Below, piece after piece: positions 35,654 to 47,258 of a stretch of 64,000 nucleotides of DNA; the first letter of the stretch is position 1; each line of letters opens with the position of its first letter. Position numbers and translations under genes: made by a program. The stretch comes from Pseudoalteromonas distincta (GTDB taxonomy: Bacteria; Pseudomonadota; Gammaproteobacteria; Enterobacterales; Alteromonadaceae), in the NCBI RefSeq assembly GCF_000814675.1, contig NZ_JWIG01000029.1, positions 62,001-126,000 on the forward strand, given 5' to 3'. The notes under the pieces are model-generated. The model had not been told where the DNA came from, ran no database searches, and was given only the letters and a program-made list of their open reading frames with translations.

Positions 35654-37003
35654 TTATAAATTCAACATTCTCTTTTTTAAACGTTCTAAATCAATCGCAC
35701 TCGAGCGCACTGTTAATTTAATATGGCTGTATTCATATTCTTCTTTAACAACACTCATACTCGATCGGATTTCGCCCACGATACCTTTGGCTGTGTACGG
35801 TATAACAATCTCTTCTTCAATCATGTCCTCTTGAGCAATGCCAATAATGTATTTGTGCAGTTTACTAATATCATCTGGATTACGTGTAGAGGTCATCATC
35901 GCATCAGGAAATTCATCCATTAGCGACTGCTGCTGCTCAGTACTTAATTGGTCTGACTTATTCAATACTAATAGTTTTTTGCTACCTTCTACTCCAACTT
36001 CTGCCAGTACTTTATGTACTACTTCAAGTTGTGAGCGAAAAGAAGGATCTGAAGCATCTACAACATACAACAATAACGACGCATCATGTGCCTCAGCGAG
36101 CGTTGAATGAAATGAAGCAACCAAATCATGAGGTAATTTTTTAATAAAACCAACCGTATCTGAAACCAATATACGAGGCTGGGTAATCGGATACAGCGCG
36201 CGAACAGTGGTATCTAGCGTTGCAAAAAGTTTGTTTTCGCCTTCTACATCACTACCTGTAATTGCGCGCATCATTGATGACTTGCCCGCATTGGTATAAC
36301 CAATTAAAGCCACTGAGAATAGCTCAGAGCGCTGCGTACGTCTGTCCATCATTACATCTTGAACACTAACAAGTTCGCGCTTTAATTCTGCTAACTGATC
36401 GCGCACCTTACGGCGATTAAGCTCAAGTGTGGTTTCACCCGCACCTTTACCCATTTGGCGTTCTTTATCACCTGTTGATGTTTCACGCAGTCGTGGCGCT
36501 ACATAATTAAGGCGAGCTATTTCAACTTGTAATTTTGCAGTTTTAGTACGCGCATGACGACTAAATATTTCAATGATAATACCGGTGCGGTCAAATACTT
36601 CTACACCTAGCTGGTTCTCAACATTACGTAGTTGAGAAGGCGTTAAATCGCAGTCAAATACCACTACATCAGCACATGCAAAATCAAGTTCGCCTGATGG
36701 GATTTCTGAGGATATTTCGGTTAAAGGGTCTTCATCAAGTAAATCATCTTCTTGCTCGTTTTCAACCATCCCTTTATTACCGGTAAGGTGGGCTATTTCA
36801 GCTAGTTTACCTGAGCCCAGTACATTAACTTTTTGAGTTGAGCTTTGCTTTTGCGATTGCGTACCTACTACTTTAAATCCTAACGTAGTCACCAAACGAG
36901 CAAGCTCTGCAAGCGACTCTGTTGCTTCGTCGCCTTTAAATTGTGGTGTGCTAATAGAAATAAGTAACGCATTAGGAAGTGATGGTTTTGCAGTTAGTTG
37001 CAT
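35654..37003 (-). CDS. hflX: HflX-family ribosome-associated GTPase
   Basis: A 449-residue GTPase that in other bacteria splits stalled 70S ribosomes. The N-terminal HflX domain has VLGSGKLAEIA and DLTPSQLRNVENQLGVEVFDR; the coiled linker has AKLQVEIARLNYVAPRLR; the G domain has GYTNAGKSSMM (G1), SDTVGFIKKLPHDLV (G3) and LNKSD (G4). An acidic insertion of about 30 residues (about 75-105; NEQEDDLLDEDPLTE) is not usual. It is not next to hfq-hflKC, so this may be a second HflX paralogue; the rest of the genome is needed to tell. Confidence 0.9.
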   Translation of the reverse strand: MQLTAKPSLPNALLISISTPQFKGDEATESLAELARLVTTLGFKVVGTQSQKQSSTQKVNVLGSGKLAEIAHLTGNKGMVENEQEDDLLDEDPLTEISSEIPSGELDFACADVVVFDCDLTPSQLRNVENQLGVEVFDRTGIIIEIFSRHARTKTAKLQVEIARLNYVAPRLRETSTGDKERQMGKGAGETTLELNRRKVRDQLAELKRELVSVQDVMMDRRTQRSELFSVALIGYTNAGKSSMMRAITGSDVEGENKLFATLDTTVRALYPITQPRILVSDTVGFIKKLPHDLVASFHSTLAEAHDASLLLYVVDASDPSFRSQLEVVHKVLAEVGVEGSKKLLVLNKSDQLSTEQQQSLMDEFPDAMMTSTRNPDDISKLHKYIIGIAQEDMIEEEIVIPYTAKGIVGEIRSSMSVVKEEYEYSHIKLTVRSSAIDLERLKKRMLNL

Positions 37004-37121
37004 AATTTTTTGTCTTAATGCACCTAAAGTGCAAACCTAATTTTCATTCGAAAGTAACTTGATCCTACGCTGTTATAGCCCAGCTTTATAGGGTTATAGT
37101 TCACTAATGGCGTTAATATTT

Positions 37122-37160
37122 AAAACTAACCATAATATACTCAATTTTATGGCTAGTTTT
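37122..37160 (-). terminator. Terminator of gdhA
   Basis: On the minus strand AAAACTAGCCATAA pairs with TTATGGTTAGTTTT through one G-T pair, around an 11-base loop. It lies 41 bases after the gdhA stop. The T run is short, so strength is moderate. Confidence 0.65.
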
Positions 37161-37200
37161 AAAATCACATTATATTAAAGCCTTATGTTCAGCTTTAATA

Positions 37201-38926
<1,726 letters not shown>

Positions 38927-39400
38927 TTACTCAGCAGACTCTTCTGGGCGGTGCTGCTTTTGTACGCCAGTTAAAAACAAACGTAATATTTGATCGTTAC
39001 AAACACGGTAATGTTTGTTATCTACTTTTCGAGAAAATGCGCTTAACTCATGTTTACTTAAATCAAAATCAACAAGTGCAAGTGTTGCTATAACATCTTC
39101 TGCTTTCATATTTAAAGCAATACGTAGCTTCATAAAGATAATATTGTTGTTTAGCTTTTTCTCAGGCTCTGGTTGCTCACCTTCGCGTTTGCCACGTTGG
39201 GTATTAATAAACCCATTTAAAAAGCTAGCAAACTCAGTATCACTTATTGGGGTAAAAGCCTCTTCACCTTCTTTAGTTAACCATGCAATTACTTGCTCTT
39301 TGGTGACCGTATGCTCTGCTGATGCAAAAACATTGACCATAGCAGTATCAGTTAAGTTAAAAGTGTAGCGAATGCGGCGTAAAATATCGTTATTAGTCAA
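38927..39400 (-). CDS. yehS: DUF1456 family protein (YehS-like)
   Basis: A 157-residue protein that aligns with E. coli YehS (156). It has two tandem DUF1456 units: TNNDILRRIRYTFNLTD with SFLNGFINTQRGKREG, and NNNIIFMKLRIALNMKAEDV with DQILRLFLTGVQKQ. Function is unknown. I place the start at TTG 39400 because this matches E. coli MLSNDILRSVRY and the length; the upstream extension to 39427 has no homology support and no ribosome site. Confidence 0.85.
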   Translation of the reverse strand: MTNNDILRRIRYTFNLTDTAMVNVFASAEHTVTKEQVIAWLTKEGEEAFTPISDTEFASFLNGFINTQRGKREGEQPEPEKKLNNNIIFMKLRIALNMKAEDVIATLALVDFDLSKHELSAFSRKVDNKHYRVCNDQILRLFLTGVQKQHRPEESAE

Positions 39401-39517
39401 AGTAAATCCCAAAGTGAGGTATAGCAACCAAGCAGTTATTGCTTAATTTTAAATAAGCACCTAGTTTAACAGGTTTACTAATACCACCCTATTAATTTTT
39501 ATCTGAGCTTCTTGTAC

Positions 39518-40762
39518 CTAGTTACCAAGCACCTTGGCAGGATCTACGCGCGTTGCTTGCCATGCAGGATAAATAGTGGCAAGTATCGCAAGCACAAACG
39601 TAACAATCACTGTAATACCAATGTCTTCAAGTACTAATTTACTTGGTAAAAACTCTATAAAATAAACGCCCTCAAGTGGATTGGCTCCAAATAATTGGCT
39701 TATCCACGTAAAAAGCTCACTTATATTAAGCGCTAATACCACACCAATTAGTGTTCCTAGTGCCACGCCTACAAATGCTTGCATTAAGCCTTGCATTACA
39801 AAGGTGGCTAAAATAGTACTGTCTTTCGCGCCCATGGTTTTTAAAATCGCGATATTGCCTTGTTTTTCGCGTACTTCCATCACCAAGGAGGACACAATAT
39901 TAAAACTGGCTACCGCTATAATTAAAAACACCACAATATAAACAATGGTACGCACCATTTGAATATCTTGATAAAGGCTACCTTGGGTTCTAAACCAACT
40001 AGAAATATACACGTAGTCGTCAATAGTTTGCCCTACTTTTAGCGCTATTTGGTGCGCCGAAAACACATCATCAACACTTAAACGCAGCCCTGTTACTTGG
40101 GTTTCATCGTAACCCAATGTTTGCTGTGCTTTGTTAAGATGTATAAATGCAGCGGTACTATCAATCGGTCCGCCCATTTCTATAACACCTGCAAGGTTAA
40201 GTGTTACGCGTTTAGGCGCTAATAATGATTGACCTTTTTGACTAATTTGCGGAATAAGTAATGTAATGTTATCGCCTACTTTGGCGTCTAACTGTTTTAC
40301 TATTTGCTTACCTAAAATTACATCGTCAAGGCCTAACTGACTCACTAATTTACCACTGGTAAACTGGTTTACCGCCGATACATTACTCTCGAGCGATGGC
40401 TCAACACCTCGAATTTCTATCGCTTTTAGCTGGCTTTTATATTGCGCCATTCCGTTAACGGCAATAAATGGCGCAGCCCCTGTTACGTGAGGTTGTGTTT
40501 GTAAATCCTCAACCTTTTGCGACCAATTTGCAATGGGTCTACTTGGTGCTACATATTCAACCTGCGGCACAACACTTAGCAATCTATGTACTAGTTGCTG
40601 CTCAAAACCATTAATTACCGACAGCGCCACAATTAAAACCGCGACACCTAATAAAATACCAATAGTCGACGCTTTAGCGATAAAACTAACAAAGCCGTTT
40701 TTTTCATCTTTGTGGCCTGAATAGGCTCTAAAACGTTTACTTAAAAATGCACTAAGCAACAT
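39518..40762 (-). CDS. lolE: Lipoprotein-releasing ABC transporter permease LolE
   Basis: A 414-residue permease, the same length as E. coli LolE. It has one N-terminal membrane helix (STIGILLGVAVLIVALSVINGFEQQL), a large periplasmic domain of about 220 residues and three C-terminal helices typical of MacB/FtsX-type permeases (VASFNIVSSLVMEVREKQGNIAILKTMGA). The end is IYPAWQATRVDPAKVLGN. With LolC and LolD it extracts lipoproteins from the inner membrane and passes them to LolA. It overlaps lolD by 11 bases, as last gene of the operon. Confidence 0.93.
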   Translation of the reverse strand: MLLSAFLSKRFRAYSGHKDEKNGFVSFIAKASTIGILLGVAVLIVALSVINGFEQQLVHRLLSVVPQVEYVAPSRPIANWSQKVEDLQTQPHVTGAAPFIAVNGMAQYKSQLKAIEIRGVEPSLESNVSAVNQFTSGKLVSQLGLDDVILGKQIVKQLDAKVGDNITLLIPQISQKGQSLLAPKRVTLNLAGVIEMGGPIDSTAAFIHLNKAQQTLGYDETQVTGLRLSVDDVFSAHQIALKVGQTIDDYVYISSWFRTQGSLYQDIQMVRTIVYIVVFLIIAVASFNIVSSLVMEVREKQGNIAILKTMGAKDSTILATFVMQGLMQAFVGVALGTLIGVVLALNISELFTWISQLFGANPLEGVYFIEFLPSKLVLEDIGITVIVTFVLAILATIYPAWQATRVDPAKVLGN

Positions 40763-41450
40763 GCTGCGACTCTTTAATAGCTAGTTTTCCATCGTCTAAA
40801 TAAGCTATTTTGCCTAGCTTATCGGCAAGTTCTAAATCGTGTGTAACTACCACAAAACTGGTGTTTAAGCTTTGGTTAAGCTCATTAATTAAATCGTAAA
40901 TTTTAATCGCATTTTGTTTATCTAAATTACCGGTTGGTTCATCAGCAAGCACAAGCGCAGGTTTTGTAACCAGTGCACGGGCAATAGCCACGCGTTGGCG
41001 CTCTCCACCAGAAAGCGCAGACGGTTTATGCGAACTGCGATGTGCAAGGCCTACTTTTTCGAGCATATCGAGCGCTTGAGCTTTGGCTTCTTTTGCACTC
41101 AAGCCTTTAATTAATAATGGCATAGCTACGTTTTCAACTGCGCTAAACTCCATTAATAAATGATGAAATTGATAGATAAAGCCCAAGTTTTGGTTTCTAA
41201 ATGCGGCTTGCTCTGTTCGCGAAAGTTTTGCAACTTCTTGGTTTCTAATTTTAGCGCTACCTGAGCTTGCGGTATCTAATGTGCCAAGTATGTGTAAAAG
41301 CGTACTTTTACCAGAGCCAGAACTCCCCACAATAGCGAGCATTTCACCTTGCTGCAGCGCTAAATCAACGCCTTTTAATACTTCAACTTGGTTGCTGCCA
41401 TCTTGATAAACTTTACTTAAATTTTCACAACTAATTACTAAATCATTCAT
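40752..41450 (-). CDS. lolD: Lipoprotein-releasing ABC transporter ATPase LolD
   Basis: A 232-residue ATPase. The Walker A is GSSGSGKSTLLH, the Q loop lies in FIYQFHHLLMEFSA, the ABC signature is LSGGERQRVAIARAL and the Walker B is ALVLADEPTGNLD, followed by VVTHDLELA with the H-loop His. It powers lipoprotein release by LolCE. It overlaps both lolC and lolE, consistent with strict co-translation. Confidence 0.95.
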   Translation of the reverse strand: MNDLVISCENLSKVYQDGSNQVEVLKGVDLALQQGEMLAIVGSSGSGKSTLLHILGTLDTASSGSAKIRNQEVAKLSRTEQAAFRNQNLGFIYQFHHLLMEFSAVENVAMPLLIKGLSAKEAKAQALDMLEKVGLAHRSSHKPSALSGGERQRVAIARALVTKPALVLADEPTGNLDKQNAIKIYDLINELNQSLNTSFVVVTHDLELADKLGKIAYLDDGKLAIKESQHVA

Positions 41451-42660
41451 AACGTAATACCTCTGCTGGTTTTACTTTTGCGGCTTTACGCGCAGGATAT
41501 AAGGTAGCTAAAAAGCTCATAGCAATACTGGCAAACGCTATTATTACTAAACTCAAAATATCAAATTTTACCGGAAGCTCTATACCCGCCAATAAGTTTA
41601 AGCCCACTAATGCAAGTAGCTCATTTATATATAAACTAAATATTACACCTAAAAATGCGCCTATTGCGGTACCAATTACGCCGTTATATAAGCCTTGCAC
41701 CATAAACACTTTTTGCACTTGCGAAGGTGTTAAACCTAACGTTTGTAGTATGGCCACTTCACCTTGTTTTTCGCTTACCATCATGGTTAATGCCGATACA
41801 ATATTAAATACAGCCACCAATACAATGAGGGCAAGCAACATAGACATAATGCGCTTTTCCATAGCAACGGCTGCAAATAGAGTACCTTGGGTACTGCGCC
41901 AATCACTATAATTATGATCTTGTAAAATACGCTGGCTTGCTTCAATAAACTCATCTAGTTCGAAAGGTTCGTGCAATGAAACACTTAAATTTGGGGCAGT
42001 GTTTTTATCCAGCTTTAATACCCGTTGTAGTGAAGCGCCACTTGTAAACGCAAGTGCCATATCTATCTCAGATCCGGTTTCGTATATTGCGGCAACTTTA
42101 AATAAACGCTGGCTGGGTACTCGCCCAAGAGGTGTATACGTTGAAGCATTAGGCATAATAACGCGAAGCTTATCACCCACGCTAACGCCTAATTTACGAC
42201 TCAAATAACGACTTATAGCAATGTTGTAATTTTTGTTTAATACAGTTTTCCAATCGCCTTGCACTATTTTATCGGTAATTTTATACAAAGAACCACTATC
42301 GTTATAAAGGCCTTGTAGTAAAACGCCGTGCAAGTCTTTATTAGTTTGCAAAATAGCTTCACCGTGGCGATATAAGCTTACATGATCAACATAAGGAGAT
42401 TGTTCGAGGTCGGTTTTTAGGGTGTTCATTTGGGTGGCAGTGTGTTTACCTGCGCTAACTTCAACATGCGGAATAAGTCCGAGCATATTGGTTTTGAGGC
42501 TATTTTCAAACCCGTTCATTACACTGCTTACCGTAAATAATGCCATTAAACCAATAGCGATACCGGCAATAGAAAAAAACGAAATAAACGATATAAACGC
42601 ATTTCCTTTAGATGAGCGACTATATCTAAGCCCTATAAATAAGCTAACCGGTTGAAACAT
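41443..42660 (-). CDS. lolC: Lipoprotein-releasing ABC transporter permease LolC
   Basis: A 405-residue permease matching E. coli LolC from MFQPVSLFIGLRYSR onward, which fixes the start at 42660; the open frame extends upstream to 42705 without support. It carries the N-terminal helix near IAIGLMALFTVSSVMNGFE, a periplasmic domain with PLGRVPSQRLFKVAAIYETG, and three C-terminal helices ending LYPARKAAKVKPAEVLRYE. In E. coli LolC binds LolA through its periplasmic hook. It is the first gene of lolCDE, with an eight-base overlap into lolD. Confidence 0.94.
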   Translation of the reverse strand: MFQPVSLFIGLRYSRSSKGNAFISFISFFSIAGIAIGLMALFTVSSVMNGFENSLKTNMLGLIPHVEVSAGKHTATQMNTLKTDLEQSPYVDHVSLYRHGEAILQTNKDLHGVLLQGLYNDSGSLYKITDKIVQGDWKTVLNKNYNIAISRYLSRKLGVSVGDKLRVIMPNASTYTPLGRVPSQRLFKVAAIYETGSEIDMALAFTSGASLQRVLKLDKNTAPNLSVSLHEPFELDEFIEASQRILQDHNYSDWRSTQGTLFAAVAMEKRIMSMLLALIVLVAVFNIVSALTMMVSEKQGEVAILQTLGLTPSQVQKVFMVQGLYNGVIGTAIGAFLGVIFSLYINELLALVGLNLLAGIELPVKFDILSLVIIAFASIAMSFLATLYPARKAAKVKPAEVLRYE

Positions 42661-42807
42661 ATTATTTTTAACACTTATCGTAAAAGTATTGAGCAATAGT
42701 AGCACGAAAAAAGTGCCTTTGGGTATGGCGTAAAATGTAAGAAATAATTTAAAAATCTGATACTTGGCTATATTTACAGCAATACATGCTTAACCATTAA
42801 TTCGCTG

Positions 42808-43680
42808 TTAAGCTTTCAGCCCTTTAACTAAATAATCGAGCAATACCCGTACATTAGTGGCCACAAACTGCCTTGGTGGATATACGCCCCATACCCCTTC
42901 TTGCTGTGGTTGATAGGGTGTTAAAATAGGCACCAATTGCCCTGAGTTAATTTCGTTTTCAATGTAGTAGTCTGGGAGCTGTACAATACCAAGCCCCTTT
43001 TTTGCGCCATCCACCAGCGCCCAACCACTATTACACTGTAGCCGCCCCGCTATTTTAATGTGTTTATCGCGCCCATTTTCGTTTACGCGCCAATAGCTAC
43101 TATTCCCAATTAAACATTCATGGCTGTTTAGCTCGCCTAAAGTATGCGGCTCACCAAATCGCGCTAAATACTGTGGTGCCGCGCACATAATAAAACGCCG
43201 CGCACTTAACCTACGCGCTTTTAAGCTCGAATCTTTTAAATGCCCTAACCTTATGGCTAAATCAAATCCGCCCTCTAATAAGTTTTCTTGCTCGTTACTT
43301 AGTGTGGCAACAACTTCGACCTCAGGATGATCCTTCATAAAATTATGCACTATGGGCATAATAAAACTCTCTCCGTACATAACGGGTGCTGTGAGCTTTA
43401 TTTTACCTTTAGGTGTACTTTGTTGTTGAGCAAGACCTTGAGTTGCCTCGTCCATAGCGTGTTGTAAGTGCTTTATTTGATGTAAATACACTTCGCCTTC
43501 TTTAGTTAAAACCACTTTACGAGTAGTACGGGTTAAAAGCTGGGTATTTAAACGTTTCTCAAGCGCCGTAACATGGCGGCTAATATGCGCAACCGAAAGC
43601 CCAAGCGTTTTTGCAGCCGCAGTAAAGCTGCCCTCCTCCCCCACCGCTATAAACTCATCTATTCCATCCCAACGCGCCAT
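42808..43680 (-). CDS. LysR family regulator, probable frmAB activator
   Basis: A 290-residue LysR-type regulator. The N-terminal helix-turn-helix shows GSFTAAAKTLGLSVAHISRHVTALEKRL (read by its FTAAAKTLGLSVAHISRHV core) and LLTRTTRKVVLT. The C-terminal effector domain is complete. I prefer the start at 43680 (MARWDGIDEF). It is divergent from frmA across 134 bases, the usual layout for a LysR regulator and its target. Control of formaldehyde detoxification is inferred from this; there is no frmR in the window. Confidence 0.85.
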   Translation of the reverse strand: MARWDGIDEFIAVGEEGSFTAAAKTLGLSVAHISRHVTALEKRLNTQLLTRTTRKVVLTKEGEVYLHQIKHLQHAMDEATQGLAQQQSTPKGKIKLTAPVMYGESFIMPIVHNFMKDHPEVEVVATLSNEQENLLEGGFDLAIRLGHLKDSSLKARRLSARRFIMCAAPQYLARFGEPHTLGELNSHECLIGNSSYWRVNENGRDKHIKIAGRLQCNSGWALVDGAKKGLGIVQLPDYYIENEINSGQLVPILTPYQPQQEGVWGVYPPRQFVATNVRVLLDYLVKGLKA

Positions 43681-43748
43681 TATTACCATACTGTAAAAGT
43701 GTTTTAATAAAATTGAGATTATCATTATTTGAGAAACAAATACAATAA

Positions 43749-44936
<1,188 letters not shown>

Positions 44937-44966
44937 TAAACTGCATTCGTAAAATAGCTTATTAAT

Positions 44967-44995
44967 AAGCCGTAATACTTTTAAGTTTACGGCTT
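44967..44995 (+). terminator. Hairpin between frmA and frmB
   Basis: AAGCCGTAA (44967-44975) pairs with TTACGGCTT (44987-44995), followed by TTAAGGATTAAG that includes the frmB ribosome site. It could partly terminate transcription or tune frmB translation. The T run is short, so read-through is expected. Confidence 0.45.
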
Positions 44996-45008
44996 TTAAG
45001 GATTAAGT

Positions 45009-45851
45009 ATGTTAGAAAATATCTCAAGTGTAAAAGTGTCTGGCGGTTGGCATAAGCAATATACTCACAGCTCGCAAAGTACACATTGCACTATGCGCTT
45101 TGCCGTATTTTTACCACCTGGCGCAAGTGAAGCAAATAAAGTACCGGTACTTTATTGGTTATCGGGATTAACCTGTACCGACGAAAATTTTATGCAAAAA
45201 GCCGGTGCATTTAACAAAGCAGCAGAGCTGGGCATTGCTATTGTAGCGCCTGACACCAGCCCGCGTGGCGAAAACGTACCCAATGAAGACAGCTACGACT
45301 TTGCACAAGGCGCAGGCTTTTACGTAAATGCCACGCAAGCTCCTTACAACACCCATTTTAATATGTACGATTATGTTGTTAGGGAATTACCAGCATTGAT
45401 AGAACAACATTTTCCGGTAACAAGTACAAAAGCAATTAGTGGTCACTCTATGGGCGGGCACGGTGCATTAATGGTCGCACTTAAAAACCCGACTGCGTTT
45501 GTAAGTGCCTCGGCTTTTAGCCCTATTGTAAATCCGATTGAATGCCCTTGGGGTGTAAAAGCATTTACTGGTTATTTAGGAAATGATAAAGCGCTTTGGG
45601 CGCAATATGATAGCTGCGAGCTGATGAAAAACGCAGAGCAAGCTAATTACTTACCCATGTTAGTGAGTCAAGGTGATGCCGATGGTTTTTTACAAGAGCA
45701 ACTTAAGCCAGAAAACCTAGTCGCTATTGCAGATAAAAAAGGCTACCCGCTTACACTTGAAATGCAAGCGGGCTACGACCATAGCTACTTTTTTATAAGC
45801 AGCTTTATTGACCAACACTTATTATTTCATCATCAGTTTTTAACTGCTTAG
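45009..45851 (+). CDS. frmB: S-formylglutathione hydrolase
   Basis: A 280-residue esterase-D-type hydrolase (E. coli FrmB and YeiG are 277-278) that converts S-formylglutathione to formate and glutathione. The catalytic Ser is in SGHSMGGHGAL, the Asp near QGDADGFL and the His in GYDHSYFFISSF. LSGLTCTDENFMQKAGA near residue 55 is a strong family segment. AAGGA lies before the ATG. It follows frmA and overlaps a convergent lipoprotein gene at its 3' end by 47 bases. Confidence 0.94.
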   Translation: MLENISSVKVSGGWHKQYTHSSQSTHCTMRFAVFLPPGASEANKVPVLYWLSGLTCTDENFMQKAGAFNKAAELGIAIVAPDTSPRGENVPNEDSYDFAQGAGFYVNATQAPYNTHFNMYDYVVRELPALIEQHFPVTSTKAISGHSMGGHGALMVALKNPTAFVSASAFSPIVNPIECPWGVKAFTGYLGNDKALWAQYDSCELMKNAEQANYLPMLVSQGDADGFLQEQLKPENLVAIADKKGYPLTLEMQAGYDHSYFFISSFIDQHLLFHHQFLTA

Positions 45852-46182
45852 ACTCATTAGTGTGTAGAGATGACTTTTCTACCTCTACACACTCTTTTAG
45901 ACTTTTAGTGACCTGCCTACATACTTGCGTAGTAGTGCTTTCCCCTTTAACTAGGCTAACAAGAGCCGAATCTATCTTTAATCCCATATCAGTAAAGTTA
46001 AATCCGTTTTTATCTGTAGGTACTGGCTCTAGTGGGTTTTTATAAGGTTTTGACTGCGCCGGGCTAATACTATTTTTATCATTACGCGCCTGAGATTGTG
46101 CTTGCCCATCAATAATAGCGCCCGCAACTGTACAGCCAGAAAGGCAATAAAAAAACAAAAGTACAATAATTGTTTTCATCAT
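45805..46182 (-). CDS. Hypothetical small lipoprotein
   Basis: A 125-residue protein with a type II signal sequence: IIVLLFFYCLSGC, giving an LSGC lipobox with Cys at about residue 17. The rest is polar, rich in Lys, Ser and Thr, with two further Cys (QVCRQV, LKECVE). No family is recognised. AGGA precedes the ATG. Its last 47 bases overlap the end of frmB on the other strand, which is uncommon but both ends look real. Confidence 0.62.
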   Translation of the reverse strand: MMKTIIVLLFFYCLSGCTVAGAIIDGQAQSQARNDKNSISPAQSKPYKNPLEPVPTDKNGFNFTDMGLKIDSALVSLVKGESTTTQVCRQVTKSLKECVEVEKSSLHTNESKQLKTDDEIISVGQ

Positions 46183-46254
46183 TCATCCTAAACAAAATAT
46201 TACCTAAATTGTATACGTTTTTTATTGTAACTCTGTAAAAAAATGTAAGTATTA

Positions 46255-46479
46255 CTACCTAAAATCATTTATAAACTTTCTTGTAACACCCACCAGCTGC
46301 AATATAAAAAATGGTGATCCTAAATAACCTAAAATTTTATTAATGGTAGGTTGTAAGTGTTCTGTGAGTAATTCAGGAAATAAAAAAGCAAAAACAGATA
46401 ACCCAGCGCAAAATAGTAACGCTGTTTTTTCAAGTTTAGTTGTTGTGATTAATGTTTTATTTAAAGGTAAAAGGTTCAC
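46255..46479 (-). CDS. Small hypothetical membrane protein
   Basis: A 74-residue protein with two hydrophobic stretches (about 19-37 and 46-62) and a basic C-terminus TRKFINDFR. It starts at GTG 46479 without an obvious ribosome site. It follows the lipoprotein in direction but is separated from it by about 70 bases. Not recognised; it could be spurious. Confidence 0.4.
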   Translation of the reverse strand: MNLLPLNKTLITTTKLEKTALLFCAGLSVFAFLFPELLTEHLQPTINKILGYLGSPFFILQLVGVTRKFINDFR

Positions 46480-46692
46480 ATAGGTGTCTTTTAGGTATGA
46501 TAAAAGGATACGGGGCTTTAAAACTCAGATCAAATTAACTATCGCGTAAAATAGTAATAAAAACATGTAAAAGTTTCTTCAATAACTTTTATTAAACTCA
46601 GCTTCCTACAATAAACCATTGATTATTAGTTATTTATGCAATGGCCCGCTGTTTGCTTATTATTAACAAAATTAACCCGCATAGGCTCAATA

Positions 46693-47109
46693 ATGGAAAT
46701 TGATTTACAGTGGAATGAAATCATCGATAACTTAATACATTTAGGTATTGCATACCTACTTGCGCTACCTATGGCTTACGACAGAGAGCGTAGCCATGAT
46801 GGTGCAGGCCTTCGTACCTTTCCTCTTGTTGCTGTTGCATCGTGTGGGTATGCATTAATAGCTATGTCGGTTTTAGATGGCGCAGAAGCTCAATCTAAAA
46901 TGTTGCAAGGTATCATTACTGGCATTGGTTTTATTGGCGGTGGCGCAATTTTGAAAAATAACAAATCAACCTCCGGTACAGCAACCGCAGCCAGTATTTG
47001 GAATATGGGCTTAATTGGTATAGCTGTAGCCTATAGCCGTTACGAAATAGCCATTTTGCTTGCCATTATTAATTTTATAACGCTAAGGTATGTAAAAAAG
47101 TTTAAGTGA
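46693..47109 (+). CDS. MgtC/SapB family membrane protein, short form
   Basis: A 138-residue inner-membrane protein. Family segments are LALPMAYDRERSHDGAGLRTFPLVAVAS and GIITGIGFIGGGAILKNN with TAASIWNMGLIGIAVAYSRY, given here for their RERxxxGAGLRT and GFIGGGAIL cores. This form has four helices and lacks the C-terminal ACT-like domain of MgtC. The start at 46693 is inferred from family length; the frame stays open to 46636. Role in magnesium homeostasis or ATP synthase control is known for MgtC itself, not for this form. Confidence 0.8.
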   Translation: MEIDLQWNEIIDNLIHLGIAYLLALPMAYDRERSHDGAGLRTFPLVAVASCGYALIAMSVLDGAEAQSKMLQGIITGIGFIGGGAILKNNKSTSGTATAASIWNMGLIGIAVAYSRYEIAILLAIINFITLRYVKKFK

Positions 47110-47258
47110 TAATTAGCAGTATTATTACAAGTAATGCGAGCAAATATTGGTCGTATTACGTGTGTATAATCACTGGCAAAATATAAATACACGATTTCAA
47201 TTTGATACAATATAACATATAATAAATGCAGTTTTAAATCACTCTATATAGCTCTCTT

